Assembly: GCF_010120715.1 (NCBI RefSeq)
Contig: NZ_CP047591.1
Span: 1,860,001 to 1,924,000, forward strand
Reading direction: 5' to 3'
Source: Aminipila terrae
Lineage (GTDB): Bacteria; Bacillota; Clostridia; Peptostreptococcales; Anaerovoracaceae
DNA length: 64,000 nt
This document shows, piece by piece, positions 63,273 to 64,000 of this stretch (positions are counted from its first letter, which is position 1; each line of letters starts with the position of its first letter). Position numbers and translations under genes: made by a program. Below the pieces are notes generated by a model. The model saw only the letters and a list, made by a program, of their open reading frames with translations, was not told the origin of the DNA and ran no database searches.

Positions 63273-64000
63273 ATGGCAAATTTGTGGAGTGGTAGATTTG
63301 AAAAAGGCATGGATGAAATCGTTGAGAAATTTAACGCTTCCATTGGAGTGGATAAAAGGCTGTATGCCTGTGATATAGAAGGAAGTATTGCCCATGTGTC
63401 AATGCTTTCAAAGCAGGGCATCGTAACAGAAAGTGAAAAAAATCAGATTATAGAAGGACTAAACAAGATAAAAGATCGGATAGATGCCGGAGAATTTGAA
63501 TTTTCTGTAAAGCAGGAAGATATTCACATGGCTGTAGAAAGTGCCTTAATAGAACAGTTGGGAGATACGGGAAAAAGACTTCATACTGCCAGAAGCAGAA
63601 ACGATCAGGTGGCGGTAGATACGAGATTATATTTAAAAGAACAAATAAAAGAAGTAATAGAAAATTTAATTTATATGGAAAAAGTACTACTTGAAAAGGC
63701 AGAAAAGTATGCTGATAGCATTATGATCGGTTTTACTCATGTACAGCATGCACAGCCAGTAACCATTGGATTTCATTTAATGGCATATTTTCAGATGTTT
63801 AAGAGAGATATACAGAGATTACAGGATGCTTATGAAAGAATGGATTATTGTCCCCTGGGGGCTTGTGCCCTGGCGGGAACAACTCTGCCTACAGACAGGC
63901 ATTTTACGGCAAAAATGCTGGGGTTTAAGGCTCCAACAGAAAATGCCATGGACAGTGTAAGTGATCGTGACTATGTGATTGAGTTTTTAAGTGATGCTTC
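63273..64000 (+). CDS. argH: Argininosuccinate lyase, 5' part
   Basis: The gene runs off the window end after about 242 codons of an expected 460. The ATG at 63273 follows AAGGAG. The start MANLWSGRFEKGMDEIVEKF is diagnostic. Further family motifs are QEDIHMAVESALIEQLGDTG, KRLHTARSRNDQVAVDTRL, GFTHVQHAQPVTIGFHLMAY and CPLGACALAGTTLPTDR. The enzyme splits argininosuccinate to arginine and fumarate in arginine synthesis. The GSxxMPxKxN signature lies beyond the window. Confidence 0.95.
   Translation, partial: MANLWSGRFEKGMDEIVEKFNASIGVDKRLYACDIEGSIAHVSMLSKQGIVTESEKNQIIEGLNKIKDRIDAGEFEFSVKQEDIHMAVESALIEQLGDTGKRLHTARSRNDQVAVDTRLYLKEQIKEVIENLIYMEKVLLEKAEKYADSIMIGFTHVQHAQPVTIGFHLMAYFQMFKRDIQRLQDAYERMDYCPLGACALAGTTLPTDRHFTAKMLGFKAPTENAMDSVSDRDYVIEFLSDA

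Overview
The window is low-GC DNA from a motile, monoderm, anaerobic Firmicute, most likely a clostridium of the Eubacteriales or Anaerovorax type. The evidence is strong AGGAGG ribosome sites, SLH and C-terminally membrane-anchored surface proteins, a BceAB-type ABC module, family II (CBS) pyrophosphatase, RocB/RocE-like arginine catabolism under sigma-54, and cobalamin and yybP-ykoY (Mn) riboswitches. No rRNA, tRNA, CRISPR array, prophage or intact insertion sequence was seen.

Layout. 1-6370: two paralogous secreted beta-propeller proteins, each behind its own cobalamin riboswitch and intrinsic terminator; the first carries a LytM/M23 peptidase domain, a Cys-rich tail and a downstream small membrane protein. 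6395-15253: a roughly 2950-residue surface adhesin of GLUG and Listeria-Bacteroides (InlB-type) repeats, with a Gly/Pro-rich stalk and a C-terminal membrane anchor. 15335-22922: an RND efflux system (TolC-like protein, membrane-fusion protein, RND pump) whose response regulator and kinase genes lie on the opposite strand on either side of tolC. 22923-23604: a geneless stretch with short repeats and hairpins. 23683-25198: motA-motB. 25308-30797: RluB-type pseudouridine synthase, ThrE/YjjPB-type exporter pair, a receiver-degenerate GGDEF protein, an Old-Yellow-Enzyme-like oxidoreductase and a MerR regulator. 31202-34981: TetR-controlled drug exporter operon with a perfect 24-bp operator. 35145-40890: sigma-54 activator and its arginine/guanidino catabolic operon behind a clear -24/-12 promoter. 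41216-43170: GGCT-like protein, a small ORF, and a CaCA cation exchanger under a Mn riboswitch. 43538-51118: SLH protein, a type I toxin-antitoxin locus, and a roughly 2060-residue secreted protein. 51229-56812: helical-bundle protein, two-component system and FtsX-type ABC transporter. 56924-64000: FAD oxidoreductase, unknown membrane protein, CBS pyrophosphatase, PepD-like dipeptidase, a small protein, and the first two thirds of argH.

A caution affects much of the annotation. Ten genes or gene positions need a one-base correction to restore a full-length protein. Nine of the ten are single missing bases, mostly in short homopolymers, and they hit ordinary genes (motA, the M20 dipeptidase, the cation exchanger) as well as surface proteins. 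This looks much more like sequencing or assembly error than gene decay or phase variation. Restored lengths match the families well, so I describe these as single genes; the largest ones are listed by reading-frame fragment.

The most interesting unannotated elements are the holin-like type I toxin with its convergent antisense RNA (44620-44910), the duplicated cobalamin-controlled surface-protein units (1-6283), the Mn riboswitch whose 3' strand is shared with a terminator (43045-43170), and the sigma-54 arginine island.
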